Shown here piece after piece: positions 42,431 through 44,155 of a stretch of 44,155 bases of DNA; the stretch's first letter is position 1; every line of letters begins with the position of its first letter. The position numbers were made by a program, and so were the translations under genes. The stretch comes from Cytophagia bacterium CHB2 (GTDB lineage: Bacteria > Zhuqueibacterota > Zhuqueibacteria > Zhuqueibacterales > Zhuqueibacteraceae). The DNA is taken from NCBI GenBank assembly GCA_030263535.1, contig SZPB01000009.1, forward strand, positions 1 to 44,155, given 5' to 3'. The notes beneath the pieces were generated by a model, which was not told the origin of the DNA, made no database searches, and saw only the letters and a list, made by a program, of their open reading frames with translations.

Positions 42431-43921
42431 GTGATCCAATCCGAATCACAATCATCCCGCCGTGAGGCCGCTCTCAAAGCGTTGCAAGAAGAAAATCAGG
42501 GTTTGCAGCGCGCGGTGGGCGAACTGGCGCTGTTGAACGATCTTGCCCGTGAGATCGGCGCTTCGCTCAATTCAGAAGAGATCATGCAAACCATCATCCG
42601 GCGCTCGTTGCGCGCTGTCGATGCCGAGCAGGGCGTGATTACATTGATCGACCAGCACGCTTCGACGCCGATGAAAACCCTGGTGCGCACGCGCGTCAGT
42701 TCCGGCGGGCAGCAGGCGTTTCATCTCGAACAAAGTCTACAAGGCTGGATGCTGCTGCACAAAAAGCCATTGCTGATCAACGATCCGGCGAATGACGAAC
42801 GCTTTCACGGGGTGGCGTGGGAACAATCCATTCGCTCGCTGCTCTGCGCGCCGCTGCTCATCAAGTCGGAATTGAAGGGCATTCTCACGCTCTACAACAA
42901 GAAAAGCGGGCAAGAATTCACCGCGGAAGATCAACGCTTGCTGGGCATCATCGCCGCGCAATCGGCGCAGGTGATGGAGAACGCGCGGTTGTATAAGCAA
43001 CTCGAACAATACAATCGCACGCTGGAAGAGAAGGTGCAACAACGCACCGCCGAGCTGCAGGATAAAAACCTCGAGCTGACGCAAACGCTGCAACGCTTGC
43101 GCGAAACGCAGAACCAGCTCGTCACCCAGGAAAAGCTCGCCTCGCTCGGCCAGCTCACCGCCGGCATCGCGCATGAGATCAAAAATCCGTTGAATTTTGT
43201 GAATAATTTTGCGGTGTTGTCGATCGAGTTGGCGAAGGAACTGAGGGAGGAGATTGTAAGACGTAAGGCGAAAAACATAAATGAGGATGATTTTACGGAT
43301 ATTGAAGAGATTCTCTCAACGCTGGAACAAAACGCGGAGAAGATCAATCATCACGGCAGGCGCGCGGACAGCATCGTGAAGAGCATGATGCAGCACGCGC
43401 GCGGCTCTTCCGGCCAGCGCGAGTTGGCGGATATCAATCAGTTGCTGGAGGAAGCGGTAAATCTCACCTATCACGGACTGCGCGCCAATGATGCCTCGTT
43501 CAATGTCACGATTGAAAAAAAGTTCGACAGCACCATCGGGCCATTGAGTGTCATTCCGCAGGATTTGAGCCGCGTGTTTCTCAACCTCTTCAACAATGCC
43601 TGCTATGCGGCGCATGAGAAGAAGAAACTGCATCCCGCCGGCTTCGACCCCGTGATCTCGGTTTTTACCAAGAACCTGGGCAGCCAAATCGAAATCCGCA
43701 TTCGCGACAACGGCAACGGCATTTCGCAAGATATTCGCGACAAAATTTTCAACCCATTTTTTACGACAAAACCGGCCGGGCAAGGCGCAGGTTTGGGATT
43801 GTCGATCAGCCATGATATTATCGTGCAGCAGCACAAAGGGGAGATTGAGGTGGAAACGGAGCCGGGGAAGTTCACGGAATTTGTAGTGCGGCTGCCGAAA
43901 GATCGCAGCGTTCAAAGCTAA
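42431..43921 (+). CDS. Soluble GAF-domain sensor histidine kinase
   Basis: 496 residues from GTG with GGAGAGG upstream. An N-terminal helix, a GAF domain (about 35-185, with GWMLLHKKPLLINDP and LLCAPLLIKSELKGILTLYN), a coiled coil (190-235) and a kinase core follow. The phospho-acceptor is His248 in GIAHEIKNPLNFV; the ATP-binding part has LNLFNNACYAAHEK, IRDNGNGIS and FFTTKPAGQGAGLGLSIS. No membrane segment, so it senses a cytoplasmic signal through GAF. The GAF-plus-HWE-like pattern fits KSB1/Bacteroidetes kinases. No response regulator is adjacent; a Ser/Thr kinase gene starts 144 bases downstream. Confidence 0.94.
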   Translation: MIQSESQSSRREAALKALQEENQGLQRAVGELALLNDLAREIGASLNSEEIMQTIIRRSLRAVDAEQGVITLIDQHASTPMKTLVRTRVSSGGQQAFHLEQSLQGWMLLHKKPLLINDPANDERFHGVAWEQSIRSLLCAPLLIKSELKGILTLYNKKSGQEFTAEDQRLLGIIAAQSAQVMENARLYKQLEQYNRTLEEKVQQRTAELQDKNLELTQTLQRLRETQNQLVTQEKLASLGQLTAGIAHEIKNPLNFVNNFAVLSIELAKELREEIVRRKAKNINEDDFTDIEEILSTLEQNAEKINHHGRRADSIVKSMMQHARGSSGQRELADINQLLEEAVNLTYHGLRANDASFNVTIEKKFDSTIGPLSVIPQDLSRVFLNLFNNACYAAHEKKKLHPAGFDPVISVFTKNLGSQIEIRIRDNGNGISQDIRDKIFNPFFTTKPAGQGAGLGLSISHDIIVQQHKGEIEVETEPGKFTEFVVRLPKDRSVQS

Positions 43922-43944
43922 CGCAGGAGGCGTGAAATATTCAT

Positions 43945-44003
43945 GGCCGGCGCCAGCGCAACAATTCAAAACGCCGGCCTTCATTCGCGGTCGTGCTGGC
44001 GCC
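43945..44003. repeat. Overlapping inverted repeats after the histidine kinase gene
   Basis: GGCCGGCG (43945-43952) pairs with CGCCGGCC (43972-43979), and GGCGCCAGC (43949-43957) pairs with GCTGGCGCC (43995-44003). Because they share bases the two hairpins exclude each other. No U-tract follows, so this is not called a terminator. Confidence 0.45.
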
Positions 44004-44065
44004 TCAACGAACGGAAAGCAACAGTTTCACGCCACACGAGACTGAAGAAACCGGAAAGATAAATC

Positions 44066-44155
44066 ATGATTGGCCAAACAATTCTTCACCACAAAATCAC
44101 AGAAAAACTCGGCGAAGGCGGCATCGGCGTGGTCTACAAAGCCGAAGAGACCAAG
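44066..44155 (+). CDS. Serine/threonine protein kinase, N-terminal part (3' end outside window)
   Basis: Thirty codons remain at the right edge: [20 protein letters not shown] followed by [10 protein letters not shown]. This is the start of a Hanks-type (PknB-like) kinase: the Gly-rich loop is [12 protein letters not shown], and the invariant Lys would lie just outside. GGAAAG eight bases before the ATG supports the start. With the soluble histidine kinase upstream it suggests a signalling block. Length and sensor domains cannot be seen. Confidence 0.88.
   Translation, partial: MIGQTILHHKITEKLGEGGIGVVYKAEETK

Overview
The window looks like a chromosomal segment of a Gram-negative bacterium of the FCB / KSB1-Calditrichota kind. 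That placement is an inference from gene content: outer-membrane barrels, lipoproteins, a SecA with an enlarged N-terminal region, a topA-xerC-hpf-hprK order, HprK without visible PTS genes, and several fatty-acyl/CoA genes. No rRNA or tRNA gene, CRISPR array, transposase or phage structural gene was seen.

Layout. Bases 1-1729 (+) hold the C-terminal three quarters of a GH13 alpha-amylase-family enzyme. From 1786 to about 40860 almost everything is on the minus strand. 1786-3826: three small exported, probably barrel-forming proteins. 4150-9812: a cell-envelope cluster read from a lipoprotein (9812) through two different L,D-transpeptidases, a membrane-anchored protein of unknown function, a DUF4159 protein and a ZIP metal transporter. 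10242-15806: housekeeping block hprK, hpf, xerC/D, topA, smg-like. 16066-19263: secA. 20458-20931: nusB. 21042-31049: acyl-CoA degradation genes (two acyl-CoA dehydrogenases, 3-hydroxyacyl-CoA dehydrogenase, thiolase, enoyl-CoA hydratase, metallo-beta-lactamase-fold hydrolase). 30717-37546: both halves of an AtuA-type protein, a GlmU-like nucleotidyltransferase and an acyl-CoA carboxylase beta subunit. 38503-40206: recJ. On the plus strand at the right end are ddl, a soluble GAF histidine kinase and the first 30 codons of a Ser/Thr protein kinase.

The unusual aspect is the number of small accessory gene pairs wedged between these core genes, often joined by 4-base ATGA or GTGA stop/start overlaps. 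They are an HNH endonuclease pair after nusB, a HEPN pair inside the thiolase operon, an AT-rich AAA ATPase plus Toprim-like pair beside a dehydrogenase (a candidate antiviral module), VapBC next to atuA, a retropepsin/short-protein group before recJ, and a DUF4160/DUF2442 pair upstream of recJ. Two of these cassettes (HNH and VapBC) are flanked by direct repeats that are partial copies of the neighbouring core gene (nusB 3' end, 127 bp; atuA 5' part, 68 bp; both about 93-94% identical by hand count). Four accessory genes are broken by a stop codon or a one-base shift, while every complete core gene is intact. The region therefore reads as a core chromosome repeatedly invaded by small defence- or toxin-antitoxin-like modules, some of which are decaying.

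Non-coding structure includes GCCACGGC palindromes at two distant intergenic sites, a 7-base tandem repeat (GTTGCTN) at two sites, and a strong hairpin between hpf and hprK.
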